The notes under the pieces are model-generated. The model ran no database searches, had not been told where the DNA came from, and saw only the letters and a list, made by a program, of their open reading frames with translations. Of a DNA stretch of 64,000 nt, positions 43,006-52,996 are shown piece by piece (the first letter of the stretch is position 1; the number at the start of each line of letters is the position of its first letter). The stretch comes from Methylobacterium isbiliense (GTDB taxonomy: Bacteria > Pseudomonadota > Alphaproteobacteria > Rhizobiales > Beijerinckiaceae), in assembly GCF_022179325.1 (NCBI RefSeq), contig NZ_BPQQ01000005.1:40501-104500 (forward strand), in the 5' to 3' direction. A program made the translations under genes and the position numbers.

Positions 43006-43976
43006 GGCAGCAGCACGGTGGCGCCCGTGGTCTGGCGCCCGGCGAGGTCGCGGTGGACCTGCACCGCGTCGGCGAGCGGGGCGCGGGAATGGACCGGGAT
43101 CGTCACCGCCCCGCTCGTCACGACGCCGAACAGGTCCTCGGCCATCGCCTCCAGGGTCGCACGGTCGGCCACATGCGTGAACAGGGTCGGGCGCGTGGCG
43201 TAGAGCGAGCCCTTCTGCCCGAGCAGCGCGAGGTTGAAGTCCGAGATCACCCCCGAGGCGTTGCCGAAGCTCACGAACATCCCGAACGGCCGCAGGCAGT
43301 CGAGGGAGGCCGGATAGGTCGCCTGGCCGACGCCGTCGTACACCACCGCGCAGCCCTTGCCGTCGGTGATCTCCTTGACGCGGGCGGCGAAATCCTCGTC
43401 GCGGTAGAGGATGACGTGGTCGCAGCCGTTCTGGCGCGCGAGCTCCGCCTTGTCGGGGGAGCCCACCGTGCCGATCACCGTCGCGCCGAGATGCTTGGCC
43501 CATTGCGTGGCGATGAGCCCGACGCCGCCCGCGGCGGCGTGGAACAGGATCGTGTCGCCGGCCTTGACCGGGTAGGTGCGGCGCAGGAGGTACTGGGCGG
43601 TGAGGCCCTTGAGCATCATCGCGGCGGCCGTCGCGTCGTCGATCCCCTCGGGGACCTTCACGGCCATGCGCGCCTCGACCACGACCTCCTCGGCATAGGT
43701 GCCGGAGGCCGAGCCGTAGGCGACCCGGTCGCCCACCGCGAGGCCGCTCACGCCCTCGCCCACCGCCACGACCTCGCCCGCGCCCTCGTTGCCGGGGGTG
43801 AAGGGCAGCTGCGGCGCCTTGTAGAGGCCGGAGCGGAAGTAGATGTCGATGAAGTTGACGCCGACGGCCGTCTGGCGGACGCGGATCCGGCCCGGACCCG
43901 GCGCCCCGACCTCGACTTCCTCGTAGCGCATCACCTCGGGACCGCCGTATTCGTGCACGCGGATCGCCTTCGGCAT
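43002..43976 (-). CDS. qor: NADPH:quinone oxidoreductase, zinc-independent MDR family
   Basis: This 324-residue medium-chain reductase has VGVNFIDIYFRSGLYK, the PFTPGNEGAGEVVAVG segment and the nucleotide-binding loop HAAAGGVGLIATQWAKHLGA without zinc ligands, as in quinone oxidoreductase 1 and crotonyl/enoyl reductases. It reduces quinones with NADPH. GGGAGGACACCG precedes ATG 43976. Coupling to pncA suggests a pyridine-nucleotide theme, but that is inference. Confidence 0.92.
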   Translation of the reverse strand: MPKAIRVHEYGGPEVMRYEEVEVGAPGPGRIRVRQTAVGVNFIDIYFRSGLYKAPQLPFTPGNEGAGEVVAVGEGVSGLAVGDRVAYGSASGTYAEEVVVEARMAVKVPEGIDDATAAAMMLKGLTAQYLLRRTYPVKAGDTILFHAAAGGVGLIATQWAKHLGATVIGTVGSPDKAELARQNGCDHVILYRDEDFAARVKEITDGKGCAVVYDGVGQATYPASLDCLRPFGMFVSFGNASGVISDFNLALLGQKGSLYATRPTLFTHVADRATLEAMAEDLFGVVTSGAVTIPVHSRAPLADAVQVHRDLAGRQTTGATVLLP

Positions 43977-44108
43977 CGGTGTCCTCCCCTCGTCCGTATC
44001 GTGGGCGATCTTAGGAGGCGCGACGGTTTCGGCAATGGCGCGGCGGGCCCCGACGCCCCATCTCACCCCACGATCGGCACAGGACCGATCGGCGAGGGAG
44101 ACCTTTTC

Positions 44109-45314
44109 GTGAGCGACGACCCGGTCTTCGACGTGGCGGTGGTGGGCGCGGGCGCGGCCGGTCTCGCGGCGGCGCTGGCGCTGGCGCGCGACGGCCTGCG
44201 CGTCGCCCTGGTCGGCCGGCACGCGCCGGTGGCGGACGGGCGCACCGTGGCGCTCCTCGACGGCTCGGTGCGGCTCCTCACCGCGCTCGGCGCCTGGGAG
44301 GCGGTGGCGCCCGCGGCGGCGCCGCTGGCCGAACTCCACCTCATCGACGACACCGGCAGCCTGTTCCGTCCCCCGCCCGCCCGCTTCGTCGCCGCCGAGA
44401 TCGGGCTCGACGCGTTCGGCTGGAACGTCGAGAGCGCGCGGCTCGTCGAGGCGCTGCGGGCCTGCGCCCGGGCCTGCCCCGGCCTTTCGCTGATCGAGCG
44501 CGACGGCGCGGGCGGGCACGTCCCGGGCGAGACGGCGGCGGACCTGCCCCTGGAGGGGGGCGGCACGCTGGCGGCCCGGCTGATCGTCGCGGCGGACGGC
44601 GCGCGCTCGCCCCTGCGCGAGGCGGCCGGCCTCCCGGTGCGCCGCTGGAACTACCCGCAGGCCGCGCTGACCACGATCCTGTCGCACGCCTGCCTCCACC
44701 GGGACGTCTCCACCGAGTTCCATACCCGCCGGGGGCCCTTCACCCTGGTGCCGCTGCCGGGCGGGCGCCGCTCCAGTCTCGTCTGGGTGACGGGCGAGGG
44801 GGAGGCCGCGCGGCTCGCTGCCCTGGACGACGCGACGCTGGCGCGGGCGGTGGAGCGGCAGGCCCAGGCGATGCTCGGCCGCATGGCGATCGACGGGCCG
44901 CGGGGGATGGTGCCGATGCGCGGCCTCCTCGCCTCCCCGCCGGTCGGCCCGCGGCTGGCGCTGATCGGCGAGGCGGCGCACGTCTTCCCGCCGATCGGCG
45001 CCCAGGGGCTGAACCTCGGCCTGCGCGACGCCGCCGCCCTGCGGGACACGGTGGTGGAGGCCGTGCGGGCCGGGCGCGACCCGGGCAGCGCCGCGGCGCT
45101 CTCGGGCTTCGCCCGCGGGCGCGGGCTCGATGCGCGGCTGCGCACCGGTGCGGTCGACGCGCTCAACCGCAGCCTGCTGTCGGGCCTGCTCCCGGTCGAT
45201 GCCCTGCGCGGCGCCGGCCTCCTCGCCCTGTCGACCATCGCCCCCTTGCGCCGGGCGGTGATGCGCGAGGGCATCCTGCCCCGCCTCGGCACCCCGAGCC
45301 TGATGCGGGCGTGA
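44109..45314 (+). CDS. UbiH/UbiF-type FAD monooxygenase
   Basis: The 401-residue flavoprotein hydroxylase has the dinucleotide loop VVGAGAAGLAAALALARDG, the DG motif in VAADGARSPLREAAG, and ALIGEAAHVFPPIGAQGLNLGLRDAAAL, the ubiquinone-hydroxylase FAD/GD motif. It should hydroxylate the benzoquinone ring in ubiquinone synthesis; which carbon (UbiH, UbiF or UbiL role) cannot be fixed. The GTG start has GGGAGA nine bases before it. It is divergent from qor. Confidence 0.92.
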   Translation: MSDDPVFDVAVVGAGAAGLAAALALARDGLRVALVGRHAPVADGRTVALLDGSVRLLTALGAWEAVAPAAAPLAELHLIDDTGSLFRPPPARFVAAEIGLDAFGWNVESARLVEALRACARACPGLSLIERDGAGGHVPGETAADLPLEGGGTLAARLIVAADGARSPLREAAGLPVRRWNYPQAALTTILSHACLHRDVSTEFHTRRGPFTLVPLPGGRRSSLVWVTGEGEAARLAALDDATLARAVERQAQAMLGRMAIDGPRGMVPMRGLLASPPVGPRLALIGEAAHVFPPIGAQGLNLGLRDAAALRDTVVEAVRAGRDPGSAAALSGFARGRGLDARLRTGAVDALNRSLLSGLLPVDALRGAGLLALSTIAPLRRAVMREGILPRLGTPSLMRA

Positions 45315-45393
45315 CGGCCGGGGCCCGGACCCGCCCGGCGCCCGCGCGCCGCACCCCTTGCCTCCCGCGCCCGCGCCCCGCACAAGGCCGGCC

Positions 45394-47262
45394 ATGCTCC
45401 GCGTCAACGACCTCACCTACCGGATCGGCGACCGCCTGATCCTCGATCGCGCCGGATTCGCGATTCCCGACCGCGCCCGGGTCGGGCTCGTGGGGCGCAA
45501 CGGCGCGGGCAAGACCACCCTGTTCCGGCTCATCCAGGGCGAGATCGCCACCGAGGGCGGCACCGTCTCGGTGCCCAAGGGCACCCGGATCGGCGGCGTG
45601 GCGCAGGAGGCGCCGGCCGGCCCCGAGACCCTGCACGCGGTGGTGCTCGCGGCCGATACCGAGCGCACGCGCCTGCTGCGCGAGGCCGAGACCGCCGACG
45701 GCCTGCGCCGGGCCGAGATCGAGACCCGGCTCGTCGACATCGACGCGCATTCGGCGCCCGCGCGCGCGAGCGCGATCCTGCACGGCCTCGGCTTCGACGC
45801 GGCGGCGCAGAGCCGCCCCTGCTCGGACTTCTCGGGCGGCTGGCGCATGCGCGTGGCGCTCGCCGCCGTGCTGTTCTCCGAGCCCGACCTCCTGCTCCTC
45901 GACGAGCCGACGAACTACCTCGACATCGAGGGCACCCTCTGGCTCTACGACTACCTCGAGCGCTATCCGCGCACCGCGATCATCATCAGCCACGACCGCG
46001 ACCTGCTCGACACCTCGGTCGACCACATCCTCCACCTCGACCGCGGCCAGCTCACCCTCTACCGGGGCGGCTACACCTCCTTCGCGCGCCAGCTCGCCGA
46101 GAAGCGCACCCTCCAGGCCAAGGCCCGGGCCAAGCAGGAGGCCGAGCGCGCCCACCTCCAGAGCTTCATCGACCGCTTCAAGGCCAAGGCCACCAAGGCG
46201 CGCCAAGCCCAGTCGCGCATGAAGCGGCTCGCCAAGATGGAGCCGATCGCCGCGCTGATCGAGGACGAGGCGCCGGTGATCCACCTGCCGAGCCCCCCTC
46301 GCCCGCTCTCCCCGCCCCTCGTGGCGATGGAGCGCGTCGCGGCCGGCTACGGCGAGCGCACGATCCTGTCGGGCCTCAGCCTGACGCTGGCGCCCGACGA
46401 CCGGGTGGCGCTGCTCGGCGCCAACGGCAACGGCAAGTCGACCTTCTGCAAGCTGATCGGCGGGCGCCTCGGCCCCCTCGCCGGCGAGGTGCGGCGCTCC
46501 GCCAAGATGGAGGTCGCCTACTTCGCCCAGCACCAGCTCGACGAGCTCAGGCCCGCCGAGAGCGCCTACGCGCATGTGCGCGACCTGATGCCGGACGCGC
46601 CCGAAGCGAAGGTGCGCGCCGCCGCCGCCCGGCTCGGCTTCCCGGGCCAGAAATCCGACACCCCGGTGGCGCAGCTCTCCGGCGGCGAGAAGGCCCGGCT
46701 GCTGATGGGCCTCGCGGCCTTCGCCGGCCCCCACCTCCTCATCCTCGACGAGCCGACGAACCACCTCGACATCGAGAGCCGGCAGGCGCTGGTCGAGGCG
46801 ATCAACGACTACGAGGGCGCGGTCATCCTAGTGAGCCACGACCGCTTCCTGATCGAGGCCTGCGCCGACCGGCTCTGGCTGGTCTCGAACGGCAGCGTGA
46901 AGCCCTTCGACGGCGACATGGACGATTACCGCCGCCTCGTGCTCGCCGGGCCGGAGCCCGAGACCAGGTCGGCGGAGCCGGCGGGCGGCGCCCGGGCGGT
47001 CGAGCGGCGCAGCAACGCCGAGCGGCGGGCGGCGCTCGCTCCCCTGCGCAAGCGCCTGGAGACGATCGAGGCGCGGATGGCCAAGCTCTCGGACGCCATC
47101 GCCAAGATCGACGCGGCGCTGGGCGACGGCAGCGCCTTCCGCACCGATCCGGCCAAGGCGGGCGACCTCGCGCGGATGCGCGCCGAGGCCGCGACCGCGC
47201 TCGGCGCCGCCGAGGAGGAGTGGCTGGGGCTCAGCGGCGAATTGGAGGCCGCGGAGGCCTGA
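45394..47262 (+). CDS. ABC-F family ATPase (YheS/Uup-like)
   Basis: The 622-residue protein has two ABC cassettes without membrane spans: Walker [11 protein letters not shown] and GANGNGKSTF, signatures FSGGWRMRVAL and LSGGEKARLL, Walker [13 protein letters not shown] and [12 protein letters not shown], joined by a P-site-type linker with KAKATKARQAQSR. The C-terminus has a coiled coil (about 550-620) like that of Uup/YheS. ABC-F proteins bind the ribosomal E site and rescue or tune translation. It is separated by 79 bases from the ubiH-type gene on the same strand. Confidence 0.95.
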   Translation: MLRVNDLTYRIGDRLILDRAGFAIPDRARVGLVGRNGAGKTTLFRLIQGEIATEGGTVSVPKGTRIGGVAQEAPAGPETLHAVVLAADTERTRLLREAETADGLRRAEIETRLVDIDAHSAPARASAILHGLGFDAAAQSRPCSDFSGGWRMRVALAAVLFSEPDLLLLDEPTNYLDIEGTLWLYDYLERYPRTAIIISHDRDLLDTSVDHILHLDRGQLTLYRGGYTSFARQLAEKRTLQAKARAKQEAERAHLQSFIDRFKAKATKARQAQSRMKRLAKMEPIAALIEDEAPVIHLPSPPRPLSPPLVAMERVAAGYGERTILSGLSLTLAPDDRVALLGANGNGKSTFCKLIGGRLGPLAGEVRRSAKMEVAYFAQHQLDELRPAESAYAHVRDLMPDAPEAKVRAAAARLGFPGQKSDTPVAQLSGGEKARLLMGLAAFAGPHLLILDEPTNHLDIESRQALVEAINDYEGAVILVSHDRFLIEACADRLWLVSNGSVKPFDGDMDDYRRLVLAGPEPETRSAEPAGGARAVERRSNAERRAALAPLRKRLETIEARMAKLSDAIAKIDAALGDGSAFRTDPAKAGDLARMRAEAATALGAAEEEWLGLSGELEAAEA

Positions 47263-47281
47263 CGGCCCCGGGGGCGCGCGG

Positions 47282-47908
47282 TCAGTCGGCCGCGAGCCGC
47301 AGCCCGAAGCCGATCAGCAGCGCCGCGAAGAGGCGGCGCTGCAGCGCCTGCCACCGCGGATGGCGGACGAGCGCCCGGCCGAGGCCCGCGCCCGCGCTGG
47401 CGAGCACGAGATCGAACGCGAGGCCGGTGCCGACCAGGATCGCGCCCAGCAGCACGGCGCGGCCCGCCCCGTGGCCGAGCTCCGGCCGGATGAACTGCGG
47501 CAGCAGCACCGAGCAGAAGAGCAGCGCCTTGGGGTTGGCGATGTTCGTGACGAAGCCGCGCCGGAGCGCGGCGGCGCGGGAGCCGGCCCGGTCCCCGCCG
47601 GCCGCGAGCCGCTCCGGCGCGAGGGCATCGGCCCGCAGGAGGCCGAGGCCGAGCCAGACCAGGTAGGCCGCCCCGGCGAGGCGCACGGCGTCGAAGGCCC
47701 ACGGCACGGCCCGCAGCAGGGCGGCGAGCCCGAGGACCGCCAGGGTCACGTGGGCGGCGCGCGCCAGCGCGAGCCCGGCCGCGGTCGCCACCGCCCGGGC
47801 CCGGCCGCCCAGGGCGCCGGTCTGGAGCACCAGCACCATGTCCGGCCCCGGCATCAGGTAGGCGACCGCGAGCGCGGCCACGAACATCCAGAGATCCGTA
47901 TCCATCAT
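47282..47908 (-). CDS. LysE-family amino acid exporter
   Basis: This 208-residue, six-span RhtB/LysE protein carries the family motif VAYLMPGPDMVLVLQTGALGG in helix 1 and RRGFVTNIANPKALLF in the middle. Such exporters remove amino acids or homoserine-like metabolites. It is divergent from an Lrp/AsnC regulator with 152 bases between starts, a recurring pair in which the regulator senses the exported amino acid. It converges with the ABC-F gene, 19 bases between stops. Confidence 0.93.
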   Translation of the reverse strand: MMDTDLWMFVAALAVAYLMPGPDMVLVLQTGALGGRARAVATAAGLALARAAHVTLAVLGLAALLRAVPWAFDAVRLAGAAYLVWLGLGLLRADALAPERLAAGGDRAGSRAAALRRGFVTNIANPKALLFCSVLLPQFIRPELGHGAGRAVLLGAILVGTGLAFDLVLASAGAGLGRALVRHPRWQALQRRLFAALLIGFGLRLAAD

Positions 47909-48060
47909 GGCGAACCCTTCGGCCGAGACCCGCGAGCGGCAGCGAGCGGCGGAGCCTAGCGCGCGGGGCTGCGGCAGGTCCTTGCGAAGTCTGCTGCGTG
48001 CAAGAGCCGTCGTGGCATGATCTGCTGCCGGCGGGTGCGATTCGGGTGGACGATGCCGGC

Positions 48061-48555
48061 ATGAAGCTCGACGCGATCGACAGGCGCATCCTGGCGGCCC
48101 TGCAGCGGGATGGCCGGATGACGAACGTGCAGCTCGCCGAGGCGGTGGGGCTGTCGCCCTCGCCCTGCCTGCGCCGGGTCCGGCTGCTGGAGGAGGCCGG
48201 GGTGATCGGCGGCTACCATGCCGCCCTCGACCGGGCCGGGCTCGGCCTCGGGCTGACCGTGTTCGTCGGGATCAAGGTCGAGCGCCACCGCGACGAGTCG
48301 GCGGCGGCCTTCGAGGCGGCGGTGCGGGCGCTGCCGGAGGTGGTCTCCTGCCACCTCGTGTCCGGGGAGACCGACTTCCTGCTGCAGGTGGTGGTGCCGG
48401 ACCTCGCGGGCTACGAGCGCCTGCTGGTCGGCAGCCTGCTCCGGCTCCCGGGCGTCAGCGACATCCGCAGCAGCATCGCGATTCGGACCGTCAAGGCCGA
48501 GAGCCCCCTGCCCCTCGACCATCTCCCGGCCGCGCGCCCCGAGCGGCCCCGTTAG
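48061..48555 (+). CDS. Lrp/AsnC-family transcriptional regulator
   Basis: The 164-residue regulator has an N-terminal helix-turn-helix (LDAIDRRILAALQRDGRMTN and AVGLSPSPCLRRVRLLEEAGVI) and a C-terminal RAM ligand-binding domain with CHLVSGETDFLLQVVVPDL. It most likely regulates the divergent lysE-type gene in response to an amino acid. ATG 48061 gives the normal family N-terminus. The shared intergenic region is unusually AT-poor and shows no obvious operator. Confidence 0.94.
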   Translation: MKLDAIDRRILAALQRDGRMTNVQLAEAVGLSPSPCLRRVRLLEEAGVIGGYHAALDRAGLGLGLTVFVGIKVERHRDESAAAFEAAVRALPEVVSCHLVSGETDFLLQVVVPDLAGYERLLVGSLLRLPGVSDIRSSIAIRTVKAESPLPLDHLPAARPERPR

Positions 48556-48617
48556 GTTTTCCTTAACCCTGATCCACCCATCGTCGGCCCGACCGAGTCA
48601 CCAACCGCGACGGGACG

Positions 48618-48944
48618 ATGCGCATGGACCACTTCGAGCACAGCGTGCGCGAGCGCGCCTACGCGCTCTGGGAGCAGGACGGCCGGACCATGGGCCGCGA
48701 CGAGCATTACTGGCGCCTCGCCGAGCAGGAACTGCAGCAGGCGGTCCCCGCGGCCGAGCCGGTGACGGTGCAGCCCAAACCCGCCAAGGCCTCCCCCAAG
48801 GCCGCGGCCAAGGCGCCCGCCAAGGAAGCCACCAAGTCGCCCGTGAAGACGGCGGCCAAAGTGGCGACCAAGGCGGCGGAGGCCGTCAAGGCCGCGCCGA
48901 AGCGCCGTCGGGCACCCGCCGCCGAGGGCGCCGTCGTTCATTGA
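48618..48944 (+). CDS. DUF2934 protein with a histone H1-like tail
   Basis: In this 108-residue protein, residues 3-42 are the DUF2934 domain (RERAYALWEQDGRTMGRDEHYWRLAEQEL). Residues 50-100 are a Lys/Ala/Pro tail with repeated AAK, PAK and SPK words, ending KRRRAPA, as in H1-like and DNA-condensing proteins. DNA binding is therefore plausible. No signal peptide is seen. It converges with the photolyase gene, 28 bases between stops. Confidence 0.8.
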   Translation: MRMDHFEHSVRERAYALWEQDGRTMGRDEHYWRLAEQELQQAVPAAEPVTVQPKPAKASPKAAAKAPAKEATKSPVKTAAKVATKAAEAVKAAPKRRRAPAAEGAVVH

Positions 48945-48972
48945 GGGGGTTCGGGGAGGCGCGGCGGACCGG

Positions 48973-50361
48973 TCACGCCTCCTCGGCCGCACTCAGCGCC
49001 TCGACGCTGCGCAGATAGGCCGCGGCGTCGAACTTCTTCAGCGTGTTGGCGCCGAGATAGCGCACGGTGCCGAAGATCGGCCGCCGGCCCCAGGGCCTGT
49101 CGTGCAGGCCGAACAGCCACGCCACGTTGGTGAAGGAATTCGGGTCGCGCCCGTCGAGGAAGTAGCGGTTGTTGAGCCGCAGGGTCCGCCGGAACGCCTC
49201 CTGCGGCGAGGGCGACCATTCGAGGATCTTCTTGCCCCAGTACATGCGCAGGTGGTTGTGCATGTAGCCGGTCTCGCGCATCTCCCGCATCGCGGCGTTC
49301 CAGTGCCGGTCGTGCGTGCGGCCCTCCTCCAGCGCGGCCTCGTCGTAGAGCGGGTCGCGCGGGTCGCCCGCGTGCGCAGCGAGCGCCTTGCGCGCCCAGT
49401 CGGGCACCGCGGCCTCGTATGCGGCGTAGTCCGGCTGGTAGTGCACGTGGTTCATCGCCAGCTCGCGCCGCACGATCAGCTCCTCGAGATAGGCGGCCTT
49501 GTCCTCGGCGCCGCCGGTCCGGGCGCTCCTGACCGTCAGGGCGATCGCCACGGGCGAGATCTGCCCGAAATGCAGGTAGGGGCTCATGTGCGAGGCCGCC
49601 CCCGCCTCGGGCCGGTTGCGCACCGTGCCGTACTGCGCGAAGGGGCCGGCGAGGTAGGCGTCGAGCCGCCCCCACGCCTCCTCTTCCCCGCCGCGGAAGC
49701 GGCGCACCGGCGGCACCGCGCGGTCGAGGGTCATGGCGGCGAGCGCCGCCTCGGGATCCGCGACGTCGAGGTCGCTCGTCAGCGCGAGCCCGTCCGCCGG
49801 GTGCGCGACCCGGCGCGGGCGCAGGGGCTCCAGATACGCGTCCCAGAGCCGGTGCAGCTTCGGCCGCAGGGTGCGGGCGGCGAATTCGTGCTTGGTCGAG
49901 GCGGTCTCGACCGGCACCACCACGTCGCCCTCGACCTGCACCACCCGGCGGTCGAGGCCGGCGCCGATCTCGCCGTACCAGCGCTTCTGGATCGCCAGAT
50001 AGCCCCGGTCGAGCACCACCAGGGCGGCGTCGCGCCCGAGGTCGATCGCCGCCGCGGCGGGCGTGGCGCGGCGCAGCACGAAGGCGATGCCCCGGCGCGC
50101 CAGCCCCACCTTCGCCTGTGCCAGCCCCTGCAGCAGGAAGGCGTAGTGCCGGGCATTGGCCTCCGGGAAATGCGCGCCGCCGTCGAGCAGCCCGAACCCC
50201 ACCACCACGGGCAGCCCCAGGCGGTTGGCCTCCTCCACGGCGAATTCGAGGGCCGGATTGTCCCGGCTGCGCATCGATTGCTGCATCAGGTAGAGCACGT
50301 AGGCGCCCGGCCCCGGCTCGGCCTCGTTCAGAACCCGGATCCGCCCCGACTGAATCGCCAT
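48973..50361 (-). CDS. phr: Class II CPD photolyase
   Basis: The 462-residue flavoprotein has an N-terminal Rossmann domain (VLYLMQQSMRSRDNPALEFA, VVVGFGLLDG) and the FAD domain with SPYLHFGQISPVAIAL, RRELAMNHVHYQPDY and TGYMHNHLRMYWGKKILEWS, the class II signature around the flavin. It repairs cyclobutane pyrimidine dimers using light. ATG 50361 has GGGAGG upstream. It lies upstream of, and divergent from, the small-RNA gene. Confidence 0.93.
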   Translation of the reverse strand: MAIQSGRIRVLNEAEPGPGAYVLYLMQQSMRSRDNPALEFAVEEANRLGLPVVVGFGLLDGGAHFPEANARHYAFLLQGLAQAKVGLARRGIAFVLRRATPAAAAIDLGRDAALVVLDRGYLAIQKRWYGEIGAGLDRRVVQVEGDVVVPVETASTKHEFAARTLRPKLHRLWDAYLEPLRPRRVAHPADGLALTSDLDVADPEAALAAMTLDRAVPPVRRFRGGEEEAWGRLDAYLAGPFAQYGTVRNRPEAGAASHMSPYLHFGQISPVAIALTVRSARTGGAEDKAAYLEELIVRRELAMNHVHYQPDYAAYEAAVPDWARKALAAHAGDPRDPLYDEAALEEGRTHDRHWNAAMREMRETGYMHNHLRMYWGKKILEWSPSPQEAFRRTLRLNNRYFLDGRDPNSFTNVAWLFGLHDRPWGRRPIFGTVRYLGANTLKKFDAAAYLRSVEALSAAEEA

Positions 50362-50470
50362 CGCGCCCTCCCGGCAGGGAAGCTTAGGCGCGGATCGCCC
50401 GCCGGCCAGCCTCCCGGCGTGGCCATACCGGAGTTGCGACAAAATTCGGCAGCGCTGCCACCAATCCTGG

Positions 50471-50499
50471 CTTGCGTTCCAGGATCCGCATCCTATCTT
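50471..50499 (+). promoter_or_regulatory. Sigma-70-type promoter of the small RNA
   Basis: CTTGCG at 50471-50476 and CTATCT at 50493-50498 (TATCTT one base on) have 16-17 bases between them, matching the rhizobial housekeeping consensus CTTGAC/CTATAT. A start near 50505 would give an RNA of about 90 nt ending at the terminator. Confidence 0.65.
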
Positions 50500-50504
50500 G
50501 TTGC

Positions 50505-50595
50505 AGTGCGGGATCGCGATGGCGTCGCGGTTCCGCTGCCCTCCTTGGGCGTTTCCTCCCTAGACTTGGGCCGCACCGCGTGTGCGGCCTTTTTT
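50505..50595 (+). ncRNA. suhB/MmgR (alpha-r8)-like small RNA
   Basis: The about 91-nt transcript contains CCTTGGGCGTTTCCTCCCTA followed by GACTTGGGCCGC, which matches the conserved core of the alphaproteobacterial suhB/MmgR sRNA family as I remember it, with the exposed TTTCCTCCC anti-Shine-Dalgarno motif. The 5' half can form GCGATGGCGTCGC-type stems. A promoter and a textbook terminator bound it. In Sinorhizobium, MmgR affects polyhydroxybutyrate granules. The 5' end is inferred from the promoter. It lies alone between the photolyase and a small HicB-like gene. Confidence 0.75.
50569..50595 (+). terminator. Rho-independent terminator of the small RNA
   Basis: The perfect arms GGCCGCAC (50569-50576) and GTGCGGCC (50582-50589), with a five-base loop, are followed at once by six Ts. 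It is the strongest intrinsic terminator in the window. Confidence 0.9.
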
Positions 50596-50663
50596 CTGCG
50601 CGCCGCCGGCCTGCTGCGCTCTGGCCCGCCGCGTGCATCGCCGCAGGCGGACAGGGAGATGGC

Positions 50664-50855
50664 ATGCAGAGCTTTACCTTGCGGATCGAGCAGACCGGCA
50701 GCGGCCTCGTCTGCATCACCAGCCCCGAGATCAAGAGCCTGTTCGTCGCCGACGAGACCCTCGACGGCGCCCTTCAGGCGGTGCCGGGCCTCGTGAAGGC
50801 CCTCACCCGCCAGGAGCCCCACGCCGGGCGGGGCGGCGAGGAGCCGGCGGAGTGA
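50664..50855 (+). CDS. Small HicB/DUF1902-like protein
   Basis: The 63-residue protein begins MQSFTLRIEQTGSGLVCITS and has a strand-strand-helix pattern (PEIKSLFVADETLDGALQAVPGLVKALTR) like the partial RNase-H fold of HicB antitoxins. No hicA-like toxin lies next to it, so an antitoxin role is unproven. GGGAG precedes ATG 50664 with good spacing. It follows the sRNA terminator by 68 bases. Confidence 0.65.
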   Translation: MQSFTLRIEQTGSGLVCITSPEIKSLFVADETLDGALQAVPGLVKALTRQEPHAGRGGEEPAE

Positions 50856-50925
50856 CGCGGCCGGGCTCGAGACCCGGCGGCGATCCGGGAGCGTTGGCGG
50901 CAGGCCCGTTCACGCCCCCTCGGCC

Positions 50926-52029
<1,104 letters not shown>

Positions 52030-52157
52030 GCTCTCTCCCGCACCTCGTCCATCGTGTCGCGGGAGACACCTAAGCAACATTCGCCCAAGTGGCCACCGTC
52101 CGTCGCGCCGCTGCGCCTGCGCGCACCCTCGAACCCGCGTCCGCGCTGTGCTAGGGG

Positions 52158-52745
52158 ATGACCGTGACGCCCGAACCGATCTCCCTTCACACCGTCTGCG
52201 GCCTGGAAGAGCTGGGGCACCACTCGGCCCGGGGCGTGACGCACGTGCTCTCCATCCTCGATCCGGGCTGGCCCGAGCCGGACGCCTTCGGCGGCTACGA
52301 CACGCATCACCGCACGACGCTGCGCTTCCACGACATCATCGAGCCCGTGGCGGGCCAGATCCTGCCCCGGCCCGAGGACGTGGCGGCGATCCTGCGCTTC
52401 GGGCGCGATCTGCGCCGCGAGCGGCGGCACGAGCCGACGCACCTGCTGATCCATTGCCACGCGGGCATCTCGCGCTCGACCGCCGCCATGACGATGCTGC
52501 TGGCGCAGGCCCATCCCGACCTCGACGAGGCGGCGGTGGTGGCCCGGGTGCACGATCTGCGCGAGAAGGCGTGGCCCAACGCCCGCATGATCGCCTTCGC
52601 GGACGAGGCGCTCGGCCGTAAGGGCCGCCTCTCGGAGGCGGTGCGCCGCCTGCACGCCCTGCAGCTGCGCGTGCGGCCCCATCTCGACGGGCTGATGCGG
52701 GAACTCGGGCGCGGTCGCGAGGTGGACGCGGCGCTGGAGCGATAG
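52158..52745 (+). CDS. Tyrosine-phosphatase-like protein
   Basis: The 195-residue protein has the Cys-phosphatase loop LIHCHAGISRSTAAM (C-x5-R) near residue 98 and an Asp-containing loop DIIEP upstream, as in dual-specificity and bacterial tyrosine phosphatases of rhizobia. The substrate is unknown: phosphoproteins or phosphoinositide-like molecules. ATG 52158 follows a GGGG run. It is divergent from the TRAP gene by 128 bases. Confidence 0.85.
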   Translation: MTVTPEPISLHTVCGLEELGHHSARGVTHVLSILDPGWPEPDAFGGYDTHHRTTLRFHDIIEPVAGQILPRPEDVAAILRFGRDLRRERRHEPTHLLIHCHAGISRSTAAMTMLLAQAHPDLDEAAVVARVHDLREKAWPNARMIAFADEALGRKGRLSEAVRRLHALQLRVRPHLDGLMRELGRGREVDAALER

Positions 52746-52996
52746 GGCCAGACCTCCCGCGACCCGGCCGCGACACAGCCGCTCTCCTATTCGCTCGATC
52801 CCGCCGATTCAGGGCATCTCCACCACGACGCTACCCGTCGCACGACGGAGCGCCTCCATGCAGGCCGTCGCAGGTGATGGGGGCTTCCTTCCTCTACGGC
52901 GTCGAAAGCACGCTGGTAAGTCAACTCCTTGTAGAGACTGCAGTATACTTTAACCAGAAGTTGTTATCGCTATACATCACACGAAAAATCCTATAG
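52746..52996 (+). other. Boundary into AT-rich DNA, with a 39-codon open frame
   Basis: The first about 150 bases are GC-rich like the host genome; from about 52915 the sequence turns abruptly AT-rich. An open frame from ATG 52877 (MGASFLYGVESTLVSQLLVE, then TAVYFNQKLLSLYITRKIL) ends in TAG at 52994-52996, touching the methyltransferase ATG. It spans the composition boundary and may be chance or a truncated gene. The promoter of the methyltransferase should lie in the AT-rich part, but no clean -35/-10 pair is visible. Confidence 0.4.
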
